Positions 44,331 through 53,143 of a stretch of DNA of 64,000 nucleotides are shown here, one piece after another (within the stretch, counting starts at the first letter, position 1; each line of letters starts with the position of its first letter). This DNA comes from Agarilytica sp045430345 (GTDB taxonomy: Bacteria > Pseudomonadota > Gammaproteobacteria > Pseudomonadales > Cellvibrionaceae). The stretch spans positions 186,001 through 250,000 of the forward strand of contig JAILXT010000006.1 in assembly GCA_045430345.1 (NCBI GenBank). Direction: 5' to 3'. Made by a program: the position numbers and the translations under genes. Under the pieces are notes generated by a model. The model saw nothing but the letters and a program-made list of their open reading frames with translations, was not told where the DNA came from and did no database searches.

Positions 44331-45866
44331 ATGAAAATACGCGCTCAAATTGGCATGGTCCTAAACTTGGACAAATGTATCGGTTGCCACACCTGCTCAA
44401 TCACGTGTAAAAATGTTTGGACCAGTCGCGACGGTATGGAATACGCCTGGTTCAACAACGTTGAAAGTAAACCCGGCATTGGCTTCCCTAAAGAATGGGA
44501 AAACCAAGAAAAATGGAACGGCGGCTGGGTTCGTAAAGGCGGAAAACTGCAACCAAAACAAGGCAGCAAATTACGCATCCTTGCGAACATTTTCGCTAAC
44601 CCAGATTTACCTGAGATCGACGACTACTACGAGCCTTTCGATTTCGATTACGAACATCTTCATAACGCACCGGAAAGCAAGCATCAGCCAGTGGCTCGCC
44701 CACGCTCACTTGTTAGCGGCAAGCGCATGGAGAAAATCAACTGGGGGCCCAACTGGGAAGAAATCCTCGGTACTGAATTCTCGAAACGAAAAGCCGACGT
44801 TAACTTTAACGATGTAGCCCAACACGAGATCTACGGCGAATTCGAAAAAACGTTCATGATGTATTTGCCTCGCTTGTGTGAGCACTGCCTCAACCCAACC
44901 TGTGTTGCGAGTTGTCCAAGTGGTGCAATCTATAAGCGTGAAGAAGACGGCATCGTACTGATCGACCAAGACAAGTGTCGCGGTTGGCGTATGTGTGTTT
45001 CCGGTTGTCCCTACAAAAAGATTTACTACAACTGGAACACCGGAAAATCAGAAAAATGTACATTCTGTTTCCCGCGTATTGAAGCCGGCCAACCCACCGT
45101 CTGTTCAGAAACCTGTGTAGGCCGTATTCGCTACTTAGGTGTATTACTTTACGATGCAGACAAAATTGAAGCGGCTGCCAATACAGAACTTGAGAAAGAT
45201 CTTTATCAATCTCAATTAGATTTATTCCTTGATCCAAATGATCCAGAAGTTCAAGCAGCAGCACGCAAAGAAGGCATTCCAGATGCATGGTTAGAAGCAG
45301 CCCAAGCTTCACCCGTTTACAAAATGGCGATGGATTGGAAAGTGGCACTGCCGCTTCACCCTGAATACCGCACACTACCAATGGTATGGTACATACCACC
45401 ACTATCGCCCATCCAAAATGCAGCAGAACGCGGCAATATTGGCATGGACGGCGTAATACCTGATTTAAAATCATTACGTATCCCCATTCGTTACCTAGCG
45501 AACTTACTCACCGCTGGCGATGAAGCCCCTGTACTGAGCGCACTAGAACGTATGCTCGCGATGCGTTCCTACAAACGCTCTCAGCAAGTAAACGGTCAAG
45601 AAGATCTCGCCGTATTACAACAAGCAGGCCTTACCGCTGAACAAGTAGAAGAGATGTATCGCTACATGGCGATCGCTAACTACGAAGACCGTTTCGTAAT
45701 CCCCACAAGCCATGCCGCTTACGCAGAAAATGCGTACAGCATGAAGAGCGGTTGCGGATTTAGCTTCGGCAACGACTGTAGCGACGGCAACACCGGCGTG
45801 AATATGTTCGGTGCGAAAAAACAAACCAACCGCAAGCTTATTGCGGTATCGAAAGGAGATGACTAA
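44331..45866 (+). CDS. narH: Respiratory nitrate reductase beta subunit NarH
   Basis: 511 residues carrying electrons from NarI to NarG through iron-sulfur clusters. Cys groups visible in order: CIGCHTCSITCKNVW near the N-terminus, CEHCLNPTCVASCPSG and CRGWRMCVSGCPYKK in the middle (the Trp in CRGWRMC marks the [3Fe-4S] cluster of this family), and CTFCFPRIEAGQPTVCSETC. I chose the ATG at 44331, one base after the narG stop with RBS GGAGAAATAAG; the frame upstream lies inside narG. The stop shares its last base with the narJ start (TAATG). Confidence 0.97.
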   Translation: MKIRAQIGMVLNLDKCIGCHTCSITCKNVWTSRDGMEYAWFNNVESKPGIGFPKEWENQEKWNGGWVRKGGKLQPKQGSKLRILANIFANPDLPEIDDYYEPFDFDYEHLHNAPESKHQPVARPRSLVSGKRMEKINWGPNWEEILGTEFSKRKADVNFNDVAQHEIYGEFEKTFMMYLPRLCEHCLNPTCVASCPSGAIYKREEDGIVLIDQDKCRGWRMCVSGCPYKKIYYNWNTGKSEKCTFCFPRIEAGQPTVCSETCVGRIRYLGVLLYDADKIEAAANTELEKDLYQSQLDLFLDPNDPEVQAAARKEGIPDAWLEAAQASPVYKMAMDWKVALPLHPEYRTLPMVWYIPPLSPIQNAAERGNIGMDGVIPDLKSLRIPIRYLANLLTAGDEAPVLSALERMLAMRSYKRSQQVNGQEDLAVLQQAGLTAEQVEEMYRYMAIANYEDRFVIPTSHAAYAENAYSMKSGCGFSFGNDCSDGNTGVNMFGAKKQTNRKLIAVSKGDD

Positions 45867-46618
45867 TGGATATTTTAATCGTCATCTCCCGCTTACTTGA
45901 TTACCCAAATGAGTCACTTTACGACTTAGAAAAAGAGTTTAATCAAGTGATTACCGAAGCACCTATCGATCCAAAGTTAAAAGAAGGGCTTCAGTCCTTC
46001 TTGTGGAAAAAGCTCGATTCCAAAATGCTTGATTGGCAGTCCGAGTACGATGGCTTGTTTGAACGCGGTCGCTCACTGGGTTTATGGTTGTTCGAACATG
46101 TACATGGCGAAAGCCGTGATCGCGGCCAAGCCATGGTTGATTTGATGGATCAATATCAACAAGCTGGTTTAGAAATATCGCAAAAAGAACTGCCTGACTA
46201 CATACCGTTATTTTTGGAATTCCTGTCGACACAAGGAAAAGAGAATACCGAAATGTGGCTCCAGGAAGTGGAACATATACTTGCCATGCTACAAGCTCGA
46301 TTGGAAAATCGTGATAGCGATTATTCAATCTTGTTTGAAACGCTATGTTCCATTGCTGGCAACAATATTGATATGGACGAAGTACGAGAAAAAACAGGAA
46401 AAGAGAAACCAGACAACACCAAAAAAGCGATTGATAAAGAGTGGGAAGAAGAGGAAGTGAAATTCGGTGCTGAATCGCAAGAAGAAAGCGCCTGCTCGAC
46501 TTCAACCAGGAAACCCAGCGAATCACAACGTGCCGACTTGGATGTCCCGGTTCATTGGGTAGACTTTAACAACTCAAAATCAAATAACGAGCAGACTATT
46601 AGTGAGAGGAATTCGTAA
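45866..46618 (+). CDS. narJ: Nitrate reductase assembly chaperone NarJ
   Basis: 250 residues of the NarJ/TorD chaperone family, all helical in appearance (LDYPNESLYDLEKEFN at the start, YDGLFERGRSLGLWLFEHVHGESRDRGQAM, DYIPLFLEFLS). It binds apo-NarG until cofactor and clusters are inserted and is not part of the final enzyme. The C-terminal 70 residues are acidic and low in conservation, with a Cys-Ser-Thr-Ser stretch. It overlaps narH and narI by one base at each end, indicating translational coupling. Confidence 0.94.
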   Translation: MDILIVISRLLDYPNESLYDLEKEFNQVITEAPIDPKLKEGLQSFLWKKLDSKMLDWQSEYDGLFERGRSLGLWLFEHVHGESRDRGQAMVDLMDQYQQAGLEISQKELPDYIPLFLEFLSTQGKENTEMWLQEVEHILAMLQARLENRDSDYSILFETLCSIAGNNIDMDEVREKTGKEKPDNTKKAIDKEWEEEEVKFGAESQEESACSTSTRKPSESQRADLDVPVHWVDFNNSKSNNEQTISERNS

Positions 46619-47301
46619 TGAATGATTTAAATCATTTGCTATTTGGCCTATACCCCTATTTCGCATTCGCTGTGTTCTTGGTTGGCTCGGCTATTCGCTA
46701 CGACCGTGAACAATACACCTGGAAAACCGGTTCCAGCCAAATGCTAGAGAAGAAGCTATTGCGCCGGGGCAGCATCCCATTTCATGTTGGCGTGATCGCC
46801 GTGTTAGGCGGGCACTTTGTCGGGCTACTTACCCCGCACGAAGTGTGGCATGTACTCGGTGTTACCGCAGCGTTTAAACAAAAGGTTGCCATGGCAGTCG
46901 GCGGACTATTCGGCCTTATCTGTTTCTACGGCCTTACCATTTTGATCTACCGTAGATTAACCAACGACCGTGTTAAAGCTAGCACTGGCACAATGGATAT
47001 GGTTGTTCTGCTGATGCTTTATGCTCAGCTTATTCTTGGCCTCATCTCCATCTTTGTATCTACGGGTCATATGGATGGCGCTGAGATGCTTAAGCTTATG
47101 GCATGGGCACAGAACCTCGTGATATTTAACAGCAGTATCGCGGCGGAAAACATCGCCCATGTACATATTATCTTTAAGCTACATGTATTCCTTGGAATGA
47201 GCTTATTTATTGTGTTCCCATTTTCTCGCCTCGTTCACATCTGGAGCGTGCCGGTAAAATATGTCACACGAAACTTCCAAGTAGTACGCACGCGTACCTA
47301 A
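46618..47301 (+). CDS. narI: Respiratory nitrate reductase gamma subunit NarI (cytochrome b)
   Basis: 227-residue membrane anchor with five transmembrane segments and two b hemes, which oxidises quinol and passes electrons to NarH. His residues at expected places are in GVIAVLGGHFVGLL (helix 2) and in the C-terminal helices (HVHIIFKLHVFLGMSLF). GSAIRYDREQYTWKTGSSQMLEKKLLRRGSIPFHVG is the family N-terminal loop. Length matches E. coli NarI (225). It ends the narGHJI core; a strong hairpin and then the parvulin gene follow. Confidence 0.96.
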   Translation: MNDLNHLLFGLYPYFAFAVFLVGSAIRYDREQYTWKTGSSQMLEKKLLRRGSIPFHVGVIAVLGGHFVGLLTPHEVWHVLGVTAAFKQKVAMAVGGLFGLICFYGLTILIYRRLTNDRVKASTGTMDMVVLLMLYAQLILGLISIFVSTGHMDGAEMLKLMAWAQNLVIFNSSIAAENIAHVHIIFKLHVFLGMSLFIVFPFSRLVHIWSVPVKYVTRNFQVVRTRT

Positions 47302-47311
47302 GCAGTGCAAT

Positions 47312-47344
47312 AAGAACCCCTTGCAAGATATGCGAGGGGTTCTT
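47312..47344 (+). terminator. 14-bp hairpin between narI and the parvulin gene
   Basis: AAGAACCCCTTGCA (47312-47325) pairs with TGCGAGGGGTTCTT (47331-47344), loop of five bases, one G-U pair. It is followed by GTAAAA rather than a T-run, so it may stabilise the narGHJI mRNA or partly terminate before the downstream genes. Confidence 0.55.
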
Positions 47345-47416
47345 GTAAAATTACGCAACGAAAAAAGCCCTAATAATGAATAGCGGCAATATCAGAATGG
47401 TTTTTCGGAGAAGAAG

Positions 47417-48169
47417 ATGATCCAAGTAAACGGAACTGAAATCGGCGAATCAGAGATTGGCCAAGAAATGCAATATCATGCAACCGAGTCTCAACGAGAG
47501 TCGATGATCAAAGCAAGTGAATCGCTCATTATTAGCGAATTACTGAAGCAAGAAGCGGCGGCAGAAAATCTCGATATTGATTCAAAAGATGAATACGTAG
47601 ATGCCTTGATCAATACAAAAGTCGACTACCCAGAAACTACCGAAGAAGAATGCAAAGCCTACTATCAGAATAACCGAGAAAAATTTGTAACGCCGCCTCT
47701 ACTCGATGTTCGGCATATTCTTATCGCCTGTAAAAAAGATGACGATACCGCGCGATCACTTGGCCGCGAGCAAGCAGAAGAAATTATCGGGCAACTTCAA
47801 GGGAACCCTGAAAGCTTTGCTGACTTAGCCAAACATCACTCTATGTGCTCATCATCAGAAGTGGGCGGAAGCCTCGGCCAAATTAGTCGCGGCCAAACCG
47901 TGCCCGAGTTCGAACGTCAAATCTTTCTCTGCCAAGAAGGCCTGATTAACGCACCCATCGAAAGCCGTTACGGTATTCATGTAGTCGAAATCACCCACCG
48001 TGAAGACGGCAAACAAATGCCCTACGAATTTGTTGCGGAAAAGATATCCACCTATCTAAATGAAAAAGTCCGTCATAAAGCGGTTGCGCAATACATTACG
48101 ACCCTTGTAGACAAAGCAAACATCGAAGGTTTTGACTTCAAACAAGGCGACCAAAACTTTTTTCATTGA
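47417..48169 (+). CDS. PpiC/parvulin-type peptidyl-prolyl isomerase of the nar cluster
   Basis: 250 residues. A helical N-terminal chaperone part (about 1-90) is followed by a parvulin domain: LLDVRHILIACKKD, ESFADLAKHHSMCSSSEVGGSLGQISRGQTVPEFERQIF and YGIHVVEITHR are the family signature. There is no signal peptide, so it is cytoplasmic, unlike SurA or PpiD. A PpiC-like gene follows narGHJI in pseudomonads too, where it is presumed to help fold the reductase. The RBS is GGAGAAGAAG. It is separated from narI by 115 bp with a hairpin. Confidence 0.9.
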   Translation: MIQVNGTEIGESEIGQEMQYHATESQRESMIKASESLIISELLKQEAAAENLDIDSKDEYVDALINTKVDYPETTEEECKAYYQNNREKFVTPPLLDVRHILIACKKDDDTARSLGREQAEEIIGQLQGNPESFADLAKHHSMCSSSEVGGSLGQISRGQTVPEFERQIFLCQEGLINAPIESRYGIHVVEITHREDGKQMPYEFVAEKISTYLNEKVRHKAVAQYITTLVDKANIEGFDFKQGDQNFFH

Positions 48170-48179
48170 AAATGAACGC

Positions 48180-48473
48180 ATGAACACTCAACGAAAGCCC
48201 TCCACTAATCATGCTATGACGCGCGTCATTCATGATATTAGGAGGGTTTTTCCGTTTGACGCACCAGAAGCCCACATCTGCCGAAGCAAGTGTATCGGCT
48301 GCTCTAAGAAGCTCCTCACCTTTCTAGAAACTGAAATCGAAGACTGGCAAACCAAAATGGAGCACGGCATCGCACCAAAACTGGGCGACATACAACACCT
48401 ATCAAAAATGGCCAAAAAGATAGGGAAAGCGCTAGAGAAAAACGCTATCCTGTTAACACCCGTAAATGTCTAG
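48180..48473 (+). CDS. Small Cys-motif protein of the nar cluster, unknown function
   Basis: 97 residues from the ATG at 48180, 10 bases after the parvulin stop. The central HICRSKCIGCSKKLL (Cys-x3-Cys-x2-Cys) could bind zinc or an iron-sulfur cluster, with an N-terminal basic region and a helical C-terminus (LSKMAKKIGKALEKN). I do not recognise a named family. Its stop overlaps the start of the CBS-domain gene by eight bases, so the three genes parvulin, this one and CBS form an operon extension of narGHJI. A role in nitrate reductase maturation or regulation is inferred only from position. Confidence 0.65.
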   Translation: MNTQRKPSTNHAMTRVIHDIRRVFPFDAPEAHICRSKCIGCSKKLLTFLETEIEDWQTKMEHGIAPKLGDIQHLSKMAKKIGKALEKNAILLTPVNV

Positions 48474-49005
48474 GATGCAGAACATGCAGATCAACACCAT
48501 CGCCAACGACGACATTAGAGAACGCCTCAGCCACTACGCGCTGACGGATGTTATTACTAAAGACGTACTCACGGTATACGAAGGCTGGTCGATTAAACGA
48601 CTCGCTGGCTTCTTCGTGAAACACAACATATCCGGCGCCCCCGTTATTGCGGCCGATGATGAACTCGTCGGCGTTGTCACCCAATCGGATATCACCCGCT
48701 TCGAAAGCCGTGAGCCATCTGAGCGTGAAATCAAAAAACTCGTCGAGCAGTTTTGTGGCCCTTTCGGTGGCGCATTAGACCCGGAAGAAATCCATCGCAT
48801 TCAAGGCAAAGCTAACGACTACTGCACCATCAATTCCATCATGACCGCAGACGTCGTTTCTCTCGATATAAAAGCCTCTGTTGAAGACGCTTGCTCAATT
48901 ATCGTCGATAAAGGGATTCACCGTTTATTCGTGACTGAAAACGGATTGTTGGTGGGGGTTTTATCTGGCATGGATATATTGCGATTACTTACATCTCCGG
49001 AGTAA
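48466..49005 (+). CDS. Tandem CBS-domain protein
   Basis: 179 residues. Two CBS motifs form one Bateman module: TDVITKDVLTVYEGWSIKRLAGFFVKHNISGAPVI (about 25-80) and INSIMTADVVSLDIKASVEDACSIIVDKGIHRLFV (about 120-175), separated by an acidic linker with a single Cys. Bateman modules bind adenine nucleotides or related ligands and work as energy sensors. No enzymatic domain is attached. The ATG at 48466 overlaps the previous gene; ATGs at 48475 and 48484 are alternatives. Position at the end of the nar cluster suggests nucleotide-dependent control of nitrate respiration, but this is inference. Confidence 0.85.
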   Translation: MSRMQNMQINTIANDDIRERLSHYALTDVITKDVLTVYEGWSIKRLAGFFVKHNISGAPVIAADDELVGVVTQSDITRFESREPSEREIKKLVEQFCGPFGGALDPEEIHRIQGKANDYCTINSIMTADVVSLDIKASVEDACSIIVDKGIHRLFVTENGLLVGVLSGMDILRLLTSPE

Positions 49006-49301
49006 TGTCTTTTAGGCCGCTCAAAACATATGGGTGCGTATGAAAATATGACGACATACTGCGCCCATTTACTATCCCGAAAATAACCTACCGCCTGCTT
49101 ACTTCCTTATCGCACTGCATTGACCACCGTAACCGTTCAAACCCAGCGCCCCACCTTAACAAACAGACACTAAACGCCAAACATTTTCACATCACACAAC
49201 AGCTCCAATACGATTTTATATTCCGCCGACTATCTTCAGTATTATCGATACTTTTCTAAAAAACGGTCACAAGAAAAAACCACATATTCATCGCACATAA
49301 A
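49006..49301. other. Intergenic region between the CBS gene and aceA terminator
   Basis: About 300 bp between convergent genes. No coding frame or known RNA was recognised. Confidence 0.4.
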
Positions 49302-49327
49302 AAAACCCGCCAAAAGAGGCGGGTTTT
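49302..49327. terminator. Bidirectional intrinsic terminator after aceA
   Basis: AAAACCCGCC-aaaaga-GGCGGGTTTT has a 10-bp stem with A and T runs at its ends, so it can end both the aceA transcript (minus strand) and transcripts from the nar side. Confidence 0.85.
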
Positions 49328-49375
49328 AAAGTGTTGGGCTATTAGGGGAAGCCCATCATCTAGCCGACAAGATGA

Positions 49376-50962
49376 TTAGAATTGGTTCATGGTGTTATCT
49401 TTACCAGAAGCCTTAAGTGCTGCTTCACCAGCGAAGTACTCTTTATGGTCGTCGCCCATGTTAGAGCCCGCCATGTCTTGGTGTTTAACACAAGCAAGAC
49501 CTTCACGGATTTCTTTACGCTGAACACCAGCAACATAAGCCAACATACCTTGGTCACCGAAGTAACCTTTAGCCAAGTTGTCAGTAGACAATGCAGCTGT
49601 GTGGTAAGTAGGTAATGTGATCAAGTGATGGAAAATACCCGCTTCACGAGCAGCATCAGCTTGGAAAGTACGGATCTTCTCATCAGCAGCAGCTGACAAT
49701 TCAGATTCGTCGTACTTAACATTCATCAAATCAGTACGATCGTATGAAGATACGTCTTTACCAGCTTCTGACCATGCGTCAAAGATTTGCTGACGGAAGT
49801 TCAACGTCCAGTTGAAAGAAGGAGAGTTGTTGTAAACCAATTTCGCGTTAGGAACAACTTCACGGATAGCGTTAACCATACCGCCGATTTGAGCAACGTG
49901 AGGCTTCTCAGTTTCGATCCAAAGAAGGTCAGCACCGTTTTGCAAGCTAGTGATACAGTCAAGAACACAACGCTCTTCACCAGTACCTTGTTTGAATTGG
50001 AACAAGTTGCTTGGAAGACGCTTAGGACGAACAAGTTTGCCATCACGGTTAAGAATAACGTCGCCGTTCTTCATATCAGCAGGCGTAACTTCGTCACAAT
50101 CTAGGAATGAGTTGTACTTATCACCCAAGTCGCCTGGCTCGTTAGTCACAGCGATTTGCTTAGTAAGGCCAGCACCTAGTGAGTCAGTACGCGCAACGAT
50201 AACACCGTCGTCTACACCTAGCTCAAGGAATGCGTAACGAACAGCGCGGATCTTCGCAAGGAAGTCTTCGTGTGGAACAGTAACTTTACCGTCTTGGTGA
50301 CCACATTGCTTCTCGTCAGATACTTGGTTCTCAATCTGAATACAACATGCACCCGCTTCGATTAATTTCTTAGCAAGCAAGTAAGTTGCTTCAGCGTTAC
50401 CGAAACCAGCATCGATATCAGCAATGATAGGTACGATGTGCGTTTCGTAGTTGTCGATTTTCGCTTGAACTGCAGCAACGTCGCCGCCGCTTGATTTAGC
50501 TGCGTCTAGGTCGTGGAACAAGTGACCCATTTCACGCGCATCAGCTTGACGCAAGAATGTGTAAAGCTCTTCAATCAAGTCAGCAACTGAAGTTTTCTCA
50601 TGCATAGATTGATCAGGAAGAGGACCAAACTCAGAACGTAGTGCTGCAACCATCCAACCTGAAAGATACAAGTAACGCTTATCAGTAGTACCGTGATGCT
50701 TCTTGATTGCGATCATTTTTTGTTGACCAACAAAACCATGCCAGCAACCTAAAGACTGAGTGTACTTAGAAGAGTCTGCATCGTACGCTTCCATATCATT
50801 ACGCATGATTTTCGCAGTGTACTTAGCGATGTCTAGGCCCGTTTGAAAACGGTTTTGAGCGCGCATACGTGCAACGTACTCAGGGTTGATGGCATCCCAA
50901 GAGCTACCGGCTTGGTCTTTCAAAGTTGCTGCTGCATCTGTGTTTCTTGAATAATCTGACAT
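49376..50962 (-). CDS. aceA: Isocitrate lyase
   Basis: 528 residues from the ATG at 50962 (AGGA seven bases upstream); an in-frame TTG at 50968 is less likely. It cleaves isocitrate to glyoxylate and succinate in the glyoxylate shunt, needed for growth on acetate, fatty acids or hydroxybutyrate from polyester breakdown. Motifs: LYLSGWMVAA, VPIIADIDAGFGN (Mg-binding Asp), EKQCGHQDGKVTVPHEDF where the catalytic Cys lies in QCGH (KKCGH in most homologues) and IVARTDSLGA. The length fits the longer subfamily of Pseudomonas type. No malate synthase gene is near. Confidence 0.95.
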   Translation of the reverse strand: MSDYSRNTDAAATLKDQAGSSWDAINPEYVARMRAQNRFQTGLDIAKYTAKIMRNDMEAYDADSSKYTQSLGCWHGFVGQQKMIAIKKHHGTTDKRYLYLSGWMVAALRSEFGPLPDQSMHEKTSVADLIEELYTFLRQADAREMGHLFHDLDAAKSSGGDVAAVQAKIDNYETHIVPIIADIDAGFGNAEATYLLAKKLIEAGACCIQIENQVSDEKQCGHQDGKVTVPHEDFLAKIRAVRYAFLELGVDDGVIVARTDSLGAGLTKQIAVTNEPGDLGDKYNSFLDCDEVTPADMKNGDVILNRDGKLVRPKRLPSNLFQFKQGTGEERCVLDCITSLQNGADLLWIETEKPHVAQIGGMVNAIREVVPNAKLVYNNSPSFNWTLNFRQQIFDAWSEAGKDVSSYDRTDLMNVKYDESELSAAADEKIRTFQADAAREAGIFHHLITLPTYHTAALSTDNLAKGYFGDQGMLAYVAGVQRKEIREGLACVKHQDMAGSNMGDDHKEYFAGEAALKASGKDNTMNQF

Positions 50963-51388
50963 GGTCAAATCCTTAGAGGTTGAGGTGGCGGGTTGGAGGG
51001 GAACCAGCCATCGTTGAAAACATAGCCAAATAATAGCCAGATTCGATTTATAAATAAAATAAATGGAACCTATTTTAGGTATTTTTCAAATGAATACCCC
51101 CGTAATACGCGGGTTAGAGCGCGATTGAGACAGAACGAAGTATGTAATATAAGCGTCTAATCCGGCGGCTTGCCTCGTCATAATAGGCAAGTGTCTCAAT
51201 ATCGATTGCGCGGGATAGCCCCTCGCCCCCCCTAAAACACGGTTTTTCTCTTAAACCCCACCCCAAATAATGCGTTTTCCGCCAACATAAACGCAGCCAT
51301 GCCAATTGGTTTAGGGGCTCTTCTTTGGGATCGGCATAAGTGGGAAAATTGCCTCTTCAAATATCAATATCAGCACGTAATAGGCGGA
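50963..51388. other. Intergenic region upstream of aceA with nested inverted repeats
   Basis: Contains ATTGAGACA (51124-51132) and TGTCTCAAT (51192-51200), a perfect 9-bp inverted repeat enclosing a second hairpin CTTGCCT (51169-51175)/AGGCAAG (51185-51191). Low-quality short frames here are not called. It lies between the aceA promoter and the integron-like boundary at 51405. Confidence 0.4.
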
Positions 51389-51411
51389 ATCCGTCTAATG
51401 CACTGTTAGGC
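51389..51411. other. Integron attC-like right half-site (boundary before the OLD-type gene)
   Basis: ATCCG (51389-51393), an 11-base spacer and GTTAGGC (51405-51411). The last motif fits the integron core site GTTRRRY. It is the mirror of the half-site that directly follows the next gene, with the same ATCCG...GTTAGGC arrangement and a spacer differing by one base. The ATG of the gene is 32 bp downstream, as in gene cassettes. Confidence 0.45.
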
Positions 51412-51443
51412 TCTCATCTACCGATGAGAATTAGGTCAAATTT

Positions 51444-53117
51444 ATGATAAAGAATATCAAATTACATTTTGGTGAAAGCCAATTATCTGAGCCGTTATCC
51501 TTAGATGTCGGTCCAGTTAATATCTTTGTTGGGCCAAATAATTCTGGAAAGAGCCTTCTGCTTAAAGAAGTCGAGCAGTTATGTAATAACCCTGACCCAG
51601 ATCGCAAAATAATCTCTGAAATTGAAATCAATCAATATGATAAAGAAACAATATTGGAAATGATTAAAGCCAAGGAAACTGATAAGCCTGAGGGAAATAG
51701 GCATCATGATGATTACATATTCGTTAACCGTGTAAACGTTTTAAAATCTGAGCAAAACATATCCCAAATAAGTTTGCCGGAAATAATTAATTATGTAGAG
51801 GGTAAAAACAAAAGTTATTCCTATTTTGCTAAGAATGTTCTTTCTCTATATACAGTTAGGCTTGATGGTAAAACTAGATTTACACTGACGGAACCAAGAC
51901 CTTCCGGAAATCTTACAAAGGCACCGACAAATCACTTGATGGCTATATTTGGTGATGATGCTATCAGAGAGAAAATTAGAGCAATTACACATGATGCGCT
52001 TGGTGTGCATTTTGTTATCGATCCAACAGGGATGATCGAGTTTAAGATAAAACTATCGGATACAAAGCCTGAAGATAATCATCAGGAGCAAGGCTTAGAC
52101 CAAAGGGCAAGAGATTTCCATTCTTCGGCAACTGATATCGCAGATATGAGTGATGGGGTTAAAGCTTTCACAGGATTAATTGCAGCGTCGCTAAGCCAGG
52201 ATTATAAGGTCTTACTAATTGATGAGCCTGAAGCATTTCTTCATCCCCCTCTTTCAAGAAAACTAGGAAAGGTGCTCGCGTCAATTACCGAAGAGCGACG
52301 AAATACTGTCTTTATATCTACTCACAGCCCTGATTTTGTAATGGGGTGTGTTCAATCAGGTCAAAAAATAAATATCCTACGGTTAACTTATGCTAATGGA
52401 GTTGCCACTGCGCGCCAACTTCCGCCAGAGCAACTCTTTGAAATGATGCGAAACCCGCTTCTGCGATCTACAGGAGTTTTAGGCGCAATGTTTCATGAAA
52501 GTGTAATTGTTTCAGAGGCAGATTCAGATAGAGCTTTTTATCAAGAGGTTAACGAGAGGCTGAACCAGTTTGGTGATGATGGAGCAAAGGACAGTTTGTT
52601 TATAAATGCTCAAAACAAACAGACAATTGGACGAATTGTCGGCCCTTTACGAAATATGGGTATTCCAGCGGTTGCACTTGTCGACTTGGATATAATTAAA
52701 AAAGGTGGTGAGTTTAAGGAGTTGTGTAAAGCTTGCAATATACCTCAGCCTTTAATTGAAAGCTGGGGAGTGCTAAGAGGGAATATAAATAAAATTTTTG
52801 AAGACTCAGGACTTAATTCCAACAAAAATGGAGTCCAAGATATTCCTACAGAGCACAAGGATACATTGTTGATGCTAATTAACAATATTTCAGAATATGG
52901 AATTTTCGCGGTACCAGTCGGAGCAGTGGAGCAGTGGCTCCCTGAGCTAGATATCCCCAGCAGTCGACACGGTCCTGGCTGGGTAATGGAAGCATTTGAA
53001 AAAATGGGTGAAATTCCTACGGCCCCCGACTACATTAAACCCACAGACAATGATGTATGGAGTTTTTTTAGGGGTGTCTCAAAATGGGTTTCTGATCCGC
53101 ACAGGAAAGGAGTATAA
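51444..53117 (+). CDS. OLD-family ATPase with TOPRIM domain (putative defence nuclease)
   Basis: 557 residues. N-terminal ABC/SMC-type ATPase: Walker A GPNNSGKS (about residues 30-37), signature-like DMSDGVKAFTG (about 230), Walker B VLLIDEPEAFLHP (about 255), switch His in STHSPDFV. C-terminal TOPRIM: VIVSEADSDRAFY (Glu, about 355) and VALVDLDIIK (Asp-x-Asp, about 415). This layout is that of overcoming-lysogenization-defect (OLD) nucleases. No UvrD-like (Gabija) partner or separate TOPRIM gene (PARIS) is adjacent, so it seems to be a stand-alone or fused form. Its base composition is more AT-rich than its neighbours, and the flanking integron-like half-sites suggest lateral acquisition as a cassette. 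Antiphage function is inferred, not shown. Confidence 0.82.
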   Translation: MIKNIKLHFGESQLSEPLSLDVGPVNIFVGPNNSGKSLLLKEVEQLCNNPDPDRKIISEIEINQYDKETILEMIKAKETDKPEGNRHHDDYIFVNRVNVLKSEQNISQISLPEIINYVEGKNKSYSYFAKNVLSLYTVRLDGKTRFTLTEPRPSGNLTKAPTNHLMAIFGDDAIREKIRAITHDALGVHFVIDPTGMIEFKIKLSDTKPEDNHQEQGLDQRARDFHSSATDIADMSDGVKAFTGLIAASLSQDYKVLLIDEPEAFLHPPLSRKLGKVLASITEERRNTVFISTHSPDFVMGCVQSGQKINILRLTYANGVATARQLPPEQLFEMMRNPLLRSTGVLGAMFHESVIVSEADSDRAFYQEVNERLNQFGDDGAKDSLFINAQNKQTIGRIVGPLRNMGIPAVALVDLDIIKKGGEFKELCKACNIPQPLIESWGVLRGNINKIFEDSGLNSNKNGVQDIPTEHKDTLLMLINNISEYGIFAVPVGAVEQWLPELDIPSSRHGPGWVMEAFEKMGEIPTAPDYIKPTDNDVWSFFRGVSKWVSDPHRKGV

Positions 53118-53141
53118 GCCTAACAAGCAAAGGCAGCGGAT
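53118..53141. other. Integron attC-like left half-site directly after the OLD-type gene
   Basis: GCCTAAC (53118-53124, fits RYYYAAC) begins at the base after the TAA stop, then a 12-base spacer and CGGAT (53137-53141). Reverse-complemented it reads ATCCG-N12-GTTAGGC, matching the half-site upstream of the gene. No GTTRRRY partner was found within the next 250 bp, so the site is truncated. Confidence 0.45.
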
Positions 53142-53143
53142 GT

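Noticed and set aside
51114..51305. 63-codon frame on the minus strand upstream of aceA
   Set aside because: It runs through the nested inverted repeats, has no RBS and no recognisable protein features.
51444..53117. Gabija or PARIS defence system
   Set aside because: No UvrD-like helicase or separate TOPRIM gene is adjacent; the TOPRIM is fused to the ATPase.
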